Below, piece after piece: positions 44,732-53,783 of a DNA stretch of 64,000 nucleotides. The notes below the pieces were generated by a model that was given only the letters and a program-made list of their open reading frames with translations, had not been told where the DNA came from and made no database searches. Source of the DNA: Flavobacteriaceae bacterium (GTDB lineage: Bacteria; Bacteroidota; Bacteroidia; Flavobacteriales; Flavobacteriaceae); the NCBI GenBank assembly GCA_947456815.1, contig CANGTL010000009.1, positions 1-64,000 of the forward strand, written 5' to 3'. Each line of letters starts with the position of its first letter. Position 1 is the stretch's first letter. The translations under genes were made by a program, and so were the position numbers.

Positions 44732-46090
44732 ATGCAACTGTACAACACTTTAAGCGCAGAAGAAAGAGCGCAGCTTATTGATGAAGCTGGCCAACAAAGA
44801 CTTACTTTGTCTTTCTATGCGTACGCCAAAATTGAAGATCCCAAAAAATTTCGCGACGATTTATTTATCGAATGGAACAAACTCGATGCCCTAGGCAGAA
44901 CGTATGTAGCCAAAGAAGGAATCAATGCGCAAATGTCTGTTCCCGCCGAAAATATCGAAGCATTTCGGGAAACTTTAGAGGTTTATGACTTTATGAAAAA
45001 CATTCGGCTGAATGTCGCAGTCGAACAAGACGATCATTCGTTTTTAAAACTAACCGTAAAAGTTCGCGACAAAATTGTAGCAGACGGACTCAATGACGAA
45101 ACTTTCGATGTGACGAACATTGGTGTTCATTTGAAAGCGAATGAATTCAACGAAATCATCGAAGATCCAAATACCATTGTGGTTGATTTTAGAAATCATT
45201 ACGAAAGTGAAATCGGTCATTTTAAAGGCGCCATAACACCTGACGTGGAAACCTTTCGAGAAAGTTTACCTATTATCAACGAGCAATTAAAAGACTTTAA
45301 AGAAGACAAAAACCTCGTGATGTATTGTACTGGCGGAATTCGTTGTGAAAAAGCGAGTGCCTTCTTCAAACACCAAGGTTTTAAGAATGTGTATCAACTC
45401 GAAGGCGGCATTATCAATTACGCCAAACAAATCAAAGAAGAAGGATTAGAGAGTAAATTTATTGGGAAGAACTTTGTGTTTGATCACCGTTTGGGTGAAC
45501 GAATTACGGACGATATCGTGTCGCAATGTCATCAATGTGGCAAACCGTGCGACAATCATACGAATTGCGAAAATGAAGGCTGCCATTTACTGTTTATTCA
45601 ATGCGATGAATGCAAAGCGGTCATGGAAAATTGTTGTTCAGTGGAATGCCAAGAGATTATTCACTTGCCTATGGATGAGCAAATCAGACTTCGTCGAGGC
45701 GTTTCCGTTGGCAATAAAATCTTCAGAAAAGGCAAATCCGACAAATTAAAATTCAAACATTCGGGCGAGTTGTCTGATGTTGCGCTCGCTGTTGCCGCAA
45801 AACCCACATCGATTCGGCAGAAAGTTAAATTTAAAAAAGTACTGATCGGTACCGCGCAACATTATTTTACCAAAGCCAGCGTTGCCCAATTTTTAGTTGA
45901 AAATCACGAATTGAAAAACGGAGAGAAGATTCTAATTTCTGGTCCAAGTACTGGAAATGAAGAATTGATTTTGGAAAATTTGTTTGTTAATGGTGCGGCA
46001 AATGACCATGCGGTTTTAGGTGACAAAGTTACTTTTCAAGTTCCTTTTCGCATTCGATTGTCGGATAAATTATTCAAAATCATCGAATAA
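44732..46090 (+). CDS. trhO: tRNA uridine(34) hydroxylase TrhO with extra C-terminal barrel domain
   Basis: The 452-residue protein has the N-terminal acylphosphatase-like domain (TLSFYAYAKIEDPKKF), a rhodanese domain with catalytic Cys199 in MYCTGGIRCEKAS and a cysteine-rich zinc-type segment (CHQCGKPC, CDECKAV, CCSVEC, about 266-306). TrhO (YceA) uses oxygen to form 5-hydroxyuridine at tRNA position 34. Usual members are about 320-350 residues; here residues 366-452 form an added beta domain (VLIGTAQHYFTKASVAQFLV) resembling the C-terminal domain of U32-type TrhP proteins. A strong terminator follows. Confidence 0.87.
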   Translation: MQLYNTLSAEERAQLIDEAGQQRLTLSFYAYAKIEDPKKFRDDLFIEWNKLDALGRTYVAKEGINAQMSVPAENIEAFRETLEVYDFMKNIRLNVAVEQDDHSFLKLTVKVRDKIVADGLNDETFDVTNIGVHLKANEFNEIIEDPNTIVVDFRNHYESEIGHFKGAITPDVETFRESLPIINEQLKDFKEDKNLVMYCTGGIRCEKASAFFKHQGFKNVYQLEGGIINYAKQIKEEGLESKFIGKNFVFDHRLGERITDDIVSQCHQCGKPCDNHTNCENEGCHLLFIQCDECKAVMENCCSVECQEIIHLPMDEQIRLRRGVSVGNKIFRKGKSDKLKFKHSGELSDVALAVAAKPTSIRQKVKFKKVLIGTAQHYFTKASVAQFLVENHELKNGEKILISGPSTGNEELILENLFVNGAANDHAVLGDKVTFQVPFRIRLSDKLFKIIE

Positions 46091-46112
46091 AATCGAATCA
46101 AAATAGATCTAA

Positions 46113-46148
46113 AAAGCTTGTTTCTACAAAAACGAAACAAGCTTTTTT
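46113..46148 (+). terminator. Terminator of trhO
   Basis: AAAGCTTGTTTC and GAAACAAGCTTT form a perfect 12-bp stem followed by a T-run, 23 bases after the trhO stop. Confidence 0.9.
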
Positions 46149-46277
46149 ATTGAAAAAAAAGGAACAACTTAGTGTTGTTGTACTTTAGCAACTTTAGCAA
46201 AAAATACTATCTTTACGCTCTAAACGTTTTTGTCTAGTAGTCTGCCTTTGGCGACGATCAATATATATTCAAGTTTT

Positions 46278-47513
46278 ATGGCATGTAATAGTTGTTCCAC
46301 TTCTGATGGCGGTGCGCCTAAAGGGTGTAAAAATAATGGGACTTGCGGCACCGATAGCTGCAACAAATTGACGGTTTTTGATTGGTTAGCCAATATGAGT
46401 CTCCCTAGCGGGCAAGAGCCTTTCGATTGTGTAGAAGTTCGTTTTAAAAACGGGCGAAAAGAATTCTACCGAAATACAGAAAAACTTACTTTAAGTATTG
46501 GCGACATCGTTGCCACTGAAGCTTCTCCAGGTCATGACATTGGAATTGTAACTTTGACTGGTGAATTGGTCCGCATTCAAATGAAGAAAAAAGGAGTCAG
46601 TATTACGAGTCCAGAAATCACTAAAATATACAGAAAAGCGTCTCAAAAAGACATCGATATTTGGTCGAATGCACGCGATAAAGAAGAGCCAATGAAAGTT
46701 CGCGCACGTGAACTGGCAATTTCGCATAAACTTGAAATGAAGATTTCTGACATCGAATTTCAAGGCGATGGTTCTAAGGCGACGTTTTATTACACCGCTA
46801 ATGACCGCGTTGATTTTCGACTTTTGATTAAAGATTTCGCCAAAGCTTTTAGCGTTCGTATCGAAATGAAACAAGTTGGCTTTCGTCAAGAAGCTTCCCG
46901 TTTGGGAGGCATTGGTTCTTGCGGAAGAGAATTATGCTGCTCTACCTGGTTGACTGATTTTAGAAGTGTAAACACTTCCGCGGCTAGATACCAACAGCTT
47001 TCTTTGAATCCACAAAAATTGGCGGGACAATGCGGAAAACTGAAATGCTGCTTGAACTATGAGTTAGACACTTATATGGATGCTTTGCAGGATTTTCCGA
47101 GTTTCGATACCAAACTGGTCACCGAAAAAGGCGAAGCGATTTGTCAAAAGCAAGATATTTTTAAAGGATTGATGTGGTTTGCTTACACCAATAATTTTGC
47201 GCAGTGGCATGTGCTGAAAATAGAGCAAGTCCGTGAAATTATCGAAGAAAACAAGCTTAAAAACAAAGTTTCCTCGTTAGAAGATTATGCTCTAGAAATC
47301 ACCACTGAACCGGAAAAAGACTTCAACAACGCCATGGGTCAAGAGAGTTTAACCCGTTTTGATCAGCCGAACAGAAAGAAAAAGAACAATAAAAAGAGAA
47401 AACCATCAGGCGATAAGAAACCTAATCCCGCTCAGGGAAATGGCGGTAACAACAACCCTCGCCCCGCTGGTAATAAGATAATTCCTGTCAATAGAAATGA
47501 ACCTAAGAAATAG
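46278..47513 (+). CDS. ricT: RicT/PSP1-domain protein
   Basis: Starting at ATG 46278 gives 411 residues, beginning with a cysteine-rich head (ACNSCSTS...CKNNGTC) and a PSP1 domain with the conserved CGRELCC and CGKLKCCLNYE clusters. This is the YaaT/RicT family, which in Bacillus forms a [4Fe-4S] complex controlling RNase Y and development. The tail from about 370 is basic and disordered (KKKNNKKRK, NGGNNNPRP). The gene overlaps gldH by 17 bases, and both precede PBP1A. The 48 bases upstream in frame lack the family start. Confidence 0.9.
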   Translation: MACNSCSTSDGGAPKGCKNNGTCGTDSCNKLTVFDWLANMSLPSGQEPFDCVEVRFKNGRKEFYRNTEKLTLSIGDIVATEASPGHDIGIVTLTGELVRIQMKKKGVSITSPEITKIYRKASQKDIDIWSNARDKEEPMKVRARELAISHKLEMKISDIEFQGDGSKATFYYTANDRVDFRLLIKDFAKAFSVRIEMKQVGFRQEASRLGGIGSCGRELCCSTWLTDFRSVNTSAARYQQLSLNPQKLAGQCGKLKCCLNYELDTYMDALQDFPSFDTKLVTEKGEAICQKQDIFKGLMWFAYTNNFAQWHVLKIEQVREIIEENKLKNKVSSLEDYALEITTEPEKDFNNAMGQESLTRFDQPNRKKKNNKKRKPSGDKKPNPAQGNGGNNNPRPAGNKIIPVNRNEPKK

Positions 47514-47979
47514 CGTCTTATATTTTCTAGTATTAATTGCGTTGGTCTCATGCGACAAAAAAAGGGTTTTTGACGAATACAAATCCGTTGGAAACGCTTG
47601 GAACAAAGACAGTATTGTGAGTTTTGATTTGCCTGCGATGGATGTTAAAAAACAGTACAATTTGTTTCTTAACATCAGAGACAATAATGATTATCCTTTC
47701 AATAATTTGTTTTTGATTGTCAGTTTGGAACAGCCCAATAAAAAAACTTTAGTTGACACCTTAGAATATCAAATGGCAAATCCAGACGGTTCACTTTTGG
47801 GAGAAGGTTTTACAGATATCAAGGAAAGCAAACTGGTTTATAAAGAACGCGTAAAATTCATTCCTGGCGCCTATAAAGTGCACATCAAACAAGCGGTGCG
47901 TCAAACCGGAAAAGTGAGCGGTGTAAAAGAATTAAAGGGAATTACAGACGTTGGATTTAGAATTGAAAAAATAGAGTAA
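47497..47979 (+). CDS. gldH: Gliding motility lipoprotein GldH
   Basis: The 160-residue protein has a lipoprotein signal ending in ALVSC (Cys19), then DKKRVFDEYKSVGNAWNKD, the start typical of GldH. GldH is one of the lipoproteins needed for gliding of Flavobacterium, in the same functional set as the GldK-N/T9SS machinery, and it occurs next to the PSP1-domain gene and a PBP1A gene in this lineage. It overlaps ricT by 17 bases and lies five bases before the PBP1A gene, so translation is coupled to the upstream gene. The exact mechanical role is unknown. Confidence 0.93.
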   Translation: MNLRNSVLYFLVLIALVSCDKKRVFDEYKSVGNAWNKDSIVSFDLPAMDVKKQYNLFLNIRDNNDYPFNNLFLIVSLEQPNKKTLVDTLEYQMANPDGSLLGEGFTDIKESKLVYKERVKFIPGAYKVHIKQAVRQTGKVSGVKELKGITDVGFRIEKIE

Positions 47980-47984
47980 GTGTT

Positions 47985-50276
47985 ATGGCAGCTACAAAAA
48001 ACAACCAACCAACAAAAGATCTTGCTTACTACAAAAAGAAGTTTTGGAAGATCTACTTTTATACCTTAGGTGGCATCTTTCTATTCTTCATATTTGCTTC
48101 TTGGGGATTATTTGGCTCGATGCCATCCTTTGAAGATCTTGAAAATCCAAATTCAAACCTAGCAACCGAAATCATTGCGACCGATGGAGTAACCATTGGT
48201 AAATTTTACAACGAAAACCGAACGTCGATCAAATACGCTGACTTGCCAAAACATTTAGTTGACGCATTAGTATCTACAGAAGACGAAAGGTTCTACGAAC
48301 ACTCAGGTATTGATGGTAGAAGAACATTGGGCGCGGCAATTAAATTAGGCTCCAATGGCGGCGCAAGTACTTTAACGCAACAATTAGCCAAACTGCTTTT
48401 TCATGGCGAAGGCTCGCGATTCCTTCCCTTGCGTATCATTCAAAAAGCCAAAGAATGGATTATTGCCATCAAACTCGAACGACAATACACCAAAAACGAA
48501 ATCATCGCCATGTATTTCAACAAAGCCGATTTTGTGAATACTGCCGTTGGAATCCGTTCCGCTGCCAAAGTATATTTTGGAAAAGAGCCTCGTGATCTCA
48601 CCATCGACGAAGGCGCTATGTTGGTTGGAATGCTAACCAATCCTTCGCTTTACAATCCGGTGCGTAGGTTAGAAAAAGTTCAGAAAAGAAGAAATATTGT
48701 ATTGGGTCAAATGGTTAGAAATGGCTACTTGGAAGAAAGTGCTAAGAAAATTTTAGAGAAAAAGCCCATCGTACTTCATTTTCAACCTGAAAGTCATACC
48801 GACGGTATCGGAACTTATTTCCGCGAATACCTTCGTGATTTTATGAAAAATTGGGTGAAAGAAAACAAAAAATCAGACGGCACTGAATACGACATTTACA
48901 AAGATGGACTAAAGATTTACACCACCATCGATTCCCGAATGCAGACCTACGCAGAAGAAGCGATGAAGGAACATTTGCCGAATTTACAAGAAGAATTGTC
49001 AAGTCAACAAAAGGAAAATAAAAATGCGCCTTTCGTTAATATTTCTGAGGTCGAGACCAAGAAATTGATGATGAAAGCGATGAAAAATTCCTCTCGCTGG
49101 AAGTTAATGGAAGCCCAAGACAAATCAGAAGCGGAAATTATCAAATCGTTTGGCGTCAAAACCAAAATGAAAGTTTTTACTTGGAAAGGCGAAAAAGATA
49201 CGATGATGACACCAACTGATTCTATTCGCTATTATAAAAGCTTCCTACAAGCTGGGATGATGGCAATGGAGCCGCAAACTGGACACGTCAAAGTTTGGGT
49301 AGGTGGCATCAATTACAAATATTTCCAATACGATCACGTGGGCCAAGGTGCGCGTCAAGTGGGCTCTACTTTCAAGCCGTTTGTTTACGCCACTGCCATC
49401 GAACAACTAAATATGTCGCCTTGCGATTCTATCATCGATAGCCCGTTTATGATTCATAAAGGACGCCACAACGTAACAGAAGACTGGGAACCTAAAAATT
49501 CAGACAACGAATATCGCGGCATGGTCACTTTGAAAAAAGCATTAGCCAACTCAATCAACACCGTTTCTGCAAAACTCATTGATAAAGTCGGTCCAGAAGC
49601 GGTTGTTGAACTGGTTCATAAACTAGGCGTAAAATCAGAAATTCCTGCACAACCTTCCATCGCGCTTGGCGCTGTAGAAATCACTGTTGAAGATATGGTA
49701 TCGGCTTATAGCACTTTTGCCAATGAAGGTGTTTACATCAAACCGCAATTCATCACCCGAATCGAAGATAAAAACGGCGTTGTCATTTACGAACCTTCTC
49801 CTGATTCGCATGATGTGCTTAACAAAGACATTGCGTTCGCAGTCATCAAATTGCTAGAAGGCGTTACCGAAGGTGGCTCTGGAGCGCGACTAAGAACACA
49901 AGGCGGCGGCAACGGCTACAACAGAGTAACGGGCTATCCGTATATGTTTACCAACCCGATTGCTGGAAAAACAGGTACCACGCAAAACCAATCCGACGGT
50001 TGGTTTATGGGAATGGTTCCGAATTTAGCTTGTGGCGTTTGGGTCGGTTGCGAAGATCGTTCGGCGCGTTTCAAAGGAATCACGTACGGTCAAGGTGCCA
50101 CTGCAGCGCTGCCAATCTGGGCGATGTTTATGAAAAAATGTTATAAAGATGAAACGCTGCATGTTTCTAAATCCGACTTCGAACGGCCTGCCAATCTATC
50201 TATCAAAGTCGATTGTTGGGCGCCTGTAAAAGATACCACCGATTTTGAACAAAGCACAGATGAATTTGAAATGTAA
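47985..50276 (+). CDS. Penicillin-binding protein 1A (bifunctional)
   Basis: The 763-residue class A PBP has a membrane anchor (about 22-40), a GT51 glycosyltransferase domain with catalytic Glu in TEDERFYEHSGID (about 97) and GGASTLTQQLAKLL, and a transpeptidase domain with SxxK serine in GSTFKPF, SIN and KTGTT motifs. It polymerises and crosslinks peptidoglycan in the periplasm. Family length is usual (about 750-800). It is the last gene of the ricT-gldH set and is followed by a family A repeat 4 bases later. Confidence 0.96.
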   Translation: MAATKNNQPTKDLAYYKKKFWKIYFYTLGGIFLFFIFASWGLFGSMPSFEDLENPNSNLATEIIATDGVTIGKFYNENRTSIKYADLPKHLVDALVSTEDERFYEHSGIDGRRTLGAAIKLGSNGGASTLTQQLAKLLFHGEGSRFLPLRIIQKAKEWIIAIKLERQYTKNEIIAMYFNKADFVNTAVGIRSAAKVYFGKEPRDLTIDEGAMLVGMLTNPSLYNPVRRLEKVQKRRNIVLGQMVRNGYLEESAKKILEKKPIVLHFQPESHTDGIGTYFREYLRDFMKNWVKENKKSDGTEYDIYKDGLKIYTTIDSRMQTYAEEAMKEHLPNLQEELSSQQKENKNAPFVNISEVETKKLMMKAMKNSSRWKLMEAQDKSEAEIIKSFGVKTKMKVFTWKGEKDTMMTPTDSIRYYKSFLQAGMMAMEPQTGHVKVWVGGINYKYFQYDHVGQGARQVGSTFKPFVYATAIEQLNMSPCDSIIDSPFMIHKGRHNVTEDWEPKNSDNEYRGMVTLKKALANSINTVSAKLIDKVGPEAVVELVHKLGVKSEIPAQPSIALGAVEITVEDMVSAYSTFANEGVYIKPQFITRIEDKNGVVIYEPSPDSHDVLNKDIAFAVIKLLEGVTEGGSGARLRTQGGGNGYNRVTGYPYMFTNPIAGKTGTTQNQSDGWFMGMVPNLACGVWVGCEDRSARFKGITYGQGATAALPIWAMFMKKCYKDETLHVSKSDFERPANLSIKVDCWAPVKDTTDFEQSTDEFEM

Positions 50277-50280
50277 TTTT

Positions 50281-50384
50281 TAGGAGCTTATTCCTGCTGT
50301 TCGCTGTATCTTTTTTGCTGGTTATATAAGTGTAACAAGACGTTTATTAATAGCAAAAAAGGATGCCGCTGCCATCAGGGCTAG
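50281..50384. repeat. Intergenic palindromic repeat, family A, copy 4 (reverse orientation)
   Basis: It begins TAGGAGCTTATTCCTGCTGTTCGCTG and ends GGATGCCGCTGCCATCAGGGCTAG, the reverse complement of the order in copies 1-3. Inner arms ATCTTTTTTGC and GCAAAAAAGGAT face each other. It starts four bases after the PBP1A stop codon. Confidence 0.85.
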
Positions 50385-50407
50385 GAAATCCAACAACCAT
50401 CAACATA

Positions 50408-50443
50408 AAACTAAACTTTGCGCCTTAGAGCCTTAGTGGCAAA
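50408..50443. repeat. Fragment of CGCAAAG-family repeat before scoA
   Basis: AAACTTTGCGCCTTAGAGCC and CTTAGTGGCAAAAAAAC precede the scoA start by 9 bases. TAAACTTTG (spaced one base longer than TANNTTTG) may double as a weak -7 element. Confidence 0.45.
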
Positions 50444-50451
50444 AAAACAAT

Positions 50452-51153
50452 ATGATTAACAAAAAAGTAAACTCAGTACAAGAAGCAGTAAACGGAATCG
50501 AAAACGGCATGACACTCATGCTTGGCGGATTCGGTCTTTGCGGCATTCCAGAAAATGCAATCGCCGAATTGGTGAAAAAAGGCACCAAAAGCCTGACCTG
50601 TATTTCCAATAACGCCGGTGTTGATGATTTCGGTTTAGGCTTATTGCTTCAAAAAAAACAAATCAAAAAAATGATTTCTTCTTACGTAGGAGAAAATGCA
50701 GAATTTGAACGTCAAATGCTCTCGGGTGAACTCGACGTTGAACTCATCCCGCAAGGAACTTTAGCCGAACGTTGCCGCGCGGCTCAAGCCGGAATCCCCG
50801 CTTTCTATACACCAGCCGGATACGGAACTGAAGTCGCTGAAGGAAAAGAATCTCGCGAATTCAATGGCAAAATGCACATCATGGAACACGCTTTCAAAGC
50901 TGATTTCGCCATCGTAAAAGCCTGGAAAGGTGACGAAGCAGGCAATTTGGTGTTCAAAGGAACGGCAAGAAATTTCAATCCGTGTATGTGTGGAGCGGGA
51001 AAAATTACGATTGCTGAAGTTGAAGAATTGGTTCCTGTTGGTACACTCGATCCCAATCAAGTGCACATTCCCGGAATCTTGATTCAACGTATTTTTCAAG
51101 GAGAAAAATTCGAAAAACGAATCGAGCAACGTACAACACGAAAAAGAGAATAG
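50452..51153 (+). CDS. scoA: 3-oxoacid CoA-transferase subunit A
   Basis: The 233-residue protein has the CoA-transferase family I A-subunit motif [19 protein letters not shown], and [40 protein letters not shown] and [18 protein letters not shown] later. With subunit B it moves CoA from succinyl-CoA to acetoacetate, linking ketone bodies and some amino-acid breakdown to acetyl-CoA. Subunit B begins two bases after its stop. Length matches ScoA/AtoD-like enzymes. Confidence 0.94.
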   Translation: MINKKVNSVQEAVNGIENGMTLMLGGFGLCGIPENAIAELVKKGTKSLTCISNNAGVDDFGLGLLLQKKQIKKMISSYVGENAEFERQMLSGELDVELIPQGTLAERCRAAQAGIPAFYTPAGYGTEVAEGKESREFNGKMHIMEHAFKADFAIVKAWKGDEAGNLVFKGTARNFNPCMCGAGKITIAEVEELVPVGTLDPNQVHIPGILIQRIFQGEKFEKRIEQRTTRKRE

Positions 51154-51155
51154 TC

Positions 51156-51815
51156 ATGGCATTAGATAAAAACGACATCGCAAAAAGAATAGCGCAAGAA
51201 GTACAAGACCGCTATTACGTAAACTTAGGAATCGGAATTCCAACACTCGTGGCGAATTACGTTCGCACCGATATTTCAGTTGAATTTCAAAGCGAAAACG
51301 GCGTTCTTGGCATGGGTCCATTTCCATTCGAAGGAGAAGAAGATGCCGACCTCATCAACGCTGGAAAACAAACCATCACAACGCTACCCGGAGCAAGCTT
51401 TTTCGATTCAGGATTTAGCTTTGGTATGATTCGCGGACAACACGTTGACTTAACTATTCTTGGCGCCATGGAAGTGGCCGAAAACGGCGACATCGCCAAC
51501 TGGAAAATTCCAGGAAAAATGGTCAAAGGTATGGGCGGCGCGATGGACTTGGTAGCTTCTGCCGAAAACATTATCGTTGCGATGATGCACGTTAATAAAG
51601 CGGGCGAATCTAAAATATTAAAACGATGCACTTTGCCCTTAACAGGGGTTGGTTGTGTAAAGAAAGTAGTGACAGAATTGGCGGTTTTAGAAATTACACC
51701 TAAAGGATTTAAACTGTTAGAACGCGCACCAGGTGTGTCGGTCGAACATATTATAGCTTCCACTGAAGCGGATTTAATTATTGAAGGAGAAATCCCAGAA
51801 ATGATTATTGATTAA
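51156..51815 (+). CDS. scoB: 3-oxoacid CoA-transferase subunit B
   Basis: The 219-residue B subunit has YYVNLGIGIPTLVANYV and the catalytic glutamate in FQSENGVLGMGPFP (near residue 49), followed by GAMEVAENGDIANWKIPGK, all typical of ScoB/AtoA. It pairs with the A subunit two bases upstream in an operon. Its stop overlaps the convergent hypothetical gene by 11 bases. Confidence 0.94.
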   Translation: MALDKNDIAKRIAQEVQDRYYVNLGIGIPTLVANYVRTDISVEFQSENGVLGMGPFPFEGEEDADLINAGKQTITTLPGASFFDSGFSFGMIRGQHVDLTILGAMEVAENGDIANWKIPGKMVKGMGGAMDLVASAENIIVAMMHVNKAGESKILKRCTLPLTGVGCVKKVVTELAVLEITPKGFKLLERAPGVSVEHIIASTEADLIIEGEIPEMIID

Positions 51816-52194
51816 GATAATCTAATAAAACTTCCGACGCATTTCCAAAAGTATTTGCTTTTTCAGTAATGCTAACCGCACGTTTTTTATTGAGTTTATA
51901 AGTCAAATCAAATGCGGTGGTGAATAGTATGGCCGACAAAAACGGATTGTTGATATAATATAGTAAAGTGTCGCGCGCTTTGTCGATTGTGTGAATTTCA
52001 ATCTGCTCTTCTTGCTGGTATTTATATTTGAGCTCCATTTTTAAAACGCCATTTTCTACGATCGGGCGCGCATAAATATTCATCAAATCGGTATTGCCTA
52101 TTGTTTTTGCTAACGTTAATTTGGCAAAAGTGCCATCCGCTAAACTAGCTTTAACATGGTTGTAAAACTCAGAGAAGGATTCGGTAAATGACAT
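51805..52194 (-). CDS. Small protein resembling the N-terminal domain of class I SAM methyltransferases
   Basis: The 129-residue soluble protein (SFTESFSEFYNHVKASLADGT...KLTLAKTIGNTDLMNIYAR) looks to me like the beta-rich N-terminal domain of about 390-residue methyltransferases found in Bacteroidota and others, but with no SAM-binding domain after it. It could be a stand-alone relative or a truncated remnant. The recollection is of limited certainty. It overlaps scoB convergently by 11 bases and lies 18 bases after the start of the gate-domain gene on the same strand, so both may be co-transcribed. Confidence 0.5.
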   Translation of the reverse strand: MSFTESFSEFYNHVKASLADGTFAKLTLAKTIGNTDLMNIYARPIVENGVLKMELKYKYQQEEQIEIHTIDKARDTLLYYINNPFLSAILFTTAFDLTYKLNKKRAVSITEKANTFGNASEVLLDYLNQ

Positions 52195-52212
52195 TCTTTT
52201 TGAAATTATGTT

Positions 52213-53652
52213 TTAAAAAAACCATCCTGCGACGAAAATCGCGGTAACCACACAAATCACATCAACTATAAGCATCGTGCCCAAAGCGTAACGGGTGTTT
52301 TTTATATTGACCGAACCAAAATACACAGCAATCACATAAAACGTGCTCTCGGCACTACATTGGAAAATGCTACTTAACCTTCCAGTCATGGAATCGGCAC
52401 CAAAGGTATTCATCGAATCGATTAAAAATCCTCTGGATCCCGCAGAGCTAAAAGGTCTAAGCAGCGCCACCGGCAATGCATCTGTAATTTCCTTACTCAC
52501 GCCCATATTCGAAAATCCAAACGCGATCCAGTTGCTGATGATTTCAAATAAACCACTGTTTCGGAATAAGGAAATCGCTACCAACATCCCCAATACATAT
52601 GGAAAAATAGTGACGCCAGTTTTTATTCCATTGTTGGCTCCCGAAACAAAAGCTTCAAAAACAGTGGTTTTTGCCTCCGTGAATTTTTTCTCTTTCATAA
52701 AGGAAAATATCAAAGTAAAAGCAATAATAGTTACCAATATTAAAGCGGACAGATTAGAGGTGAAATAGTTTTTCCCGATCAAATCCAGATGGTTTACGTA
52801 CATCAGCAGTCCAACAATGGCGGCTATTAATCCCATTAATCCTAGAACCAAAGAAGCACTTTTGAAATTAATTTTCTGCTTGATTCCCACAATCAAAAAA
52901 GCGGCAATCGTACCGATAAAAGAAGTAATGATACAAGGCAGCATAACATCGGCTGGATTCGTCGCATTGGCAGCCGCGCGATAACCGATGATGGATGTGG
53001 CGATTAAAGTTAGTCCAGACGCGTGCAAACACAAGAACATGATTTGCGCATCGCTTGCCCTATCTTTCTCCGGATTGAGTTCCTGCAAACTTTCCATCGC
53101 TTTCAATCCAAATGGTGTCGCAGCAGAATCGAGTCCAAGGAAATTAGCAGCAAAATTCAAAGTCATATACGAGATAGACGGATGGTCTTTCGGAATACTC
53201 GGAAACACTTTCACGAAAACTGGACTCAGTACTTTAGCCAATTTCCCAGAAGCACCGGATATGATTAAAAGCTCCATTAATCCACAGAAAAAGGCCAGAT
53301 AGGCAATCAACGGCAGGATCAAATCGAGTAAAGTGTTCTTACAAGTTGGCAGCAATCCGTCTGATTTCTGGACGCCGCTGTAGATTTTGACGGTTTTATT
53401 TTTATACACATAGGTGCTGTCAATATTTAAAGTATCGCGATTAATCACCATGGTCATATCGGGTGCTTTTTCAATACTGTCCTTAACAAAAACCGGTAGT
53501 TGATTGAGGTATTTCTCCGACACTAATACCGGATCGTCTTTCTTTCCGTTTAAGACATAATCAATCGTATAACTGTTTCCAGCAAACAAGCTAAACACCA
53601 CAAACGTGATGGAAGCAATAAAAATCACCAACCAAAATCTACTTAAGACCAT
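52213..53652 (-). CDS. Nucleoside-recognition (Gate) domain membrane protein, SpmA/SpmB-like
   Basis: The 479-residue protein has about ten membrane segments and two Gate/nucleoside-recognition modules (around residues 110-260, LMELLIISGASGKLAKVLSP, and 340-470, FPYVLGMLVAISLFRNSGLF). In spore formers the SpmA/SpmB pair affects spore core dehydration; here the two halves are fused, as is usual for Bacteroidota relatives. Function in non-sporulating cells is unknown, possibly transport of a nucleoside or ion. The region 150-200 (LDSAATPFGLKAMESLQELN) is a conserved family segment. The repeat at 53683 lies upstream. Confidence 0.83.
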   Translation of the reverse strand: MVLSRFWLVIFIASITFVVFSLFAGNSYTIDYVLNGKKDDPVLVSEKYLNQLPVFVKDSIEKAPDMTMVINRDTLNIDSTYVYKNKTVKIYSGVQKSDGLLPTCKNTLLDLILPLIAYLAFFCGLMELLIISGASGKLAKVLSPVFVKVFPSIPKDHPSISYMTLNFAANFLGLDSAATPFGLKAMESLQELNPEKDRASDAQIMFLCLHASGLTLIATSIIGYRAAANATNPADVMLPCIITSFIGTIAAFLIVGIKQKINFKSASLVLGLMGLIAAIVGLLMYVNHLDLIGKNYFTSNLSALILVTIIAFTLIFSFMKEKKFTEAKTTVFEAFVSGANNGIKTGVTIFPYVLGMLVAISLFRNSGLFEIISNWIAFGFSNMGVSKEITDALPVALLRPFSSAGSRGFLIDSMNTFGADSMTGRLSSIFQCSAESTFYVIAVYFGSVNIKNTRYALGTMLIVDVICVVTAIFVAGWFF

Positions 53653-53682
53653 ACTTTAGTTTTTCGTAAATGTAGTTTTTTA

Positions 53683-53780
53683 CCGCAAAGTACGCAAAGG
53701 AAGCGCAAAGTTCACAACGAATAAATACCTAATAAGCCTTTGCTTACCTTGCGTTTTAACTTAGCGCGCCTTGCGGTAAA
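53683..53780. repeat. Interspersed palindromic repeat (CGCAAAG family), copy 2
   Basis: ACCGCAAAGTACGCAAAG at the left and GCGCCTTGCGGT at the right are inverted copies between the gate-domain gene (start 53652) and the exonuclease gene (end 53784). The right end abuts the exonuclease stop. Confidence 0.75.
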
Positions 53781-53783
53781 ATT

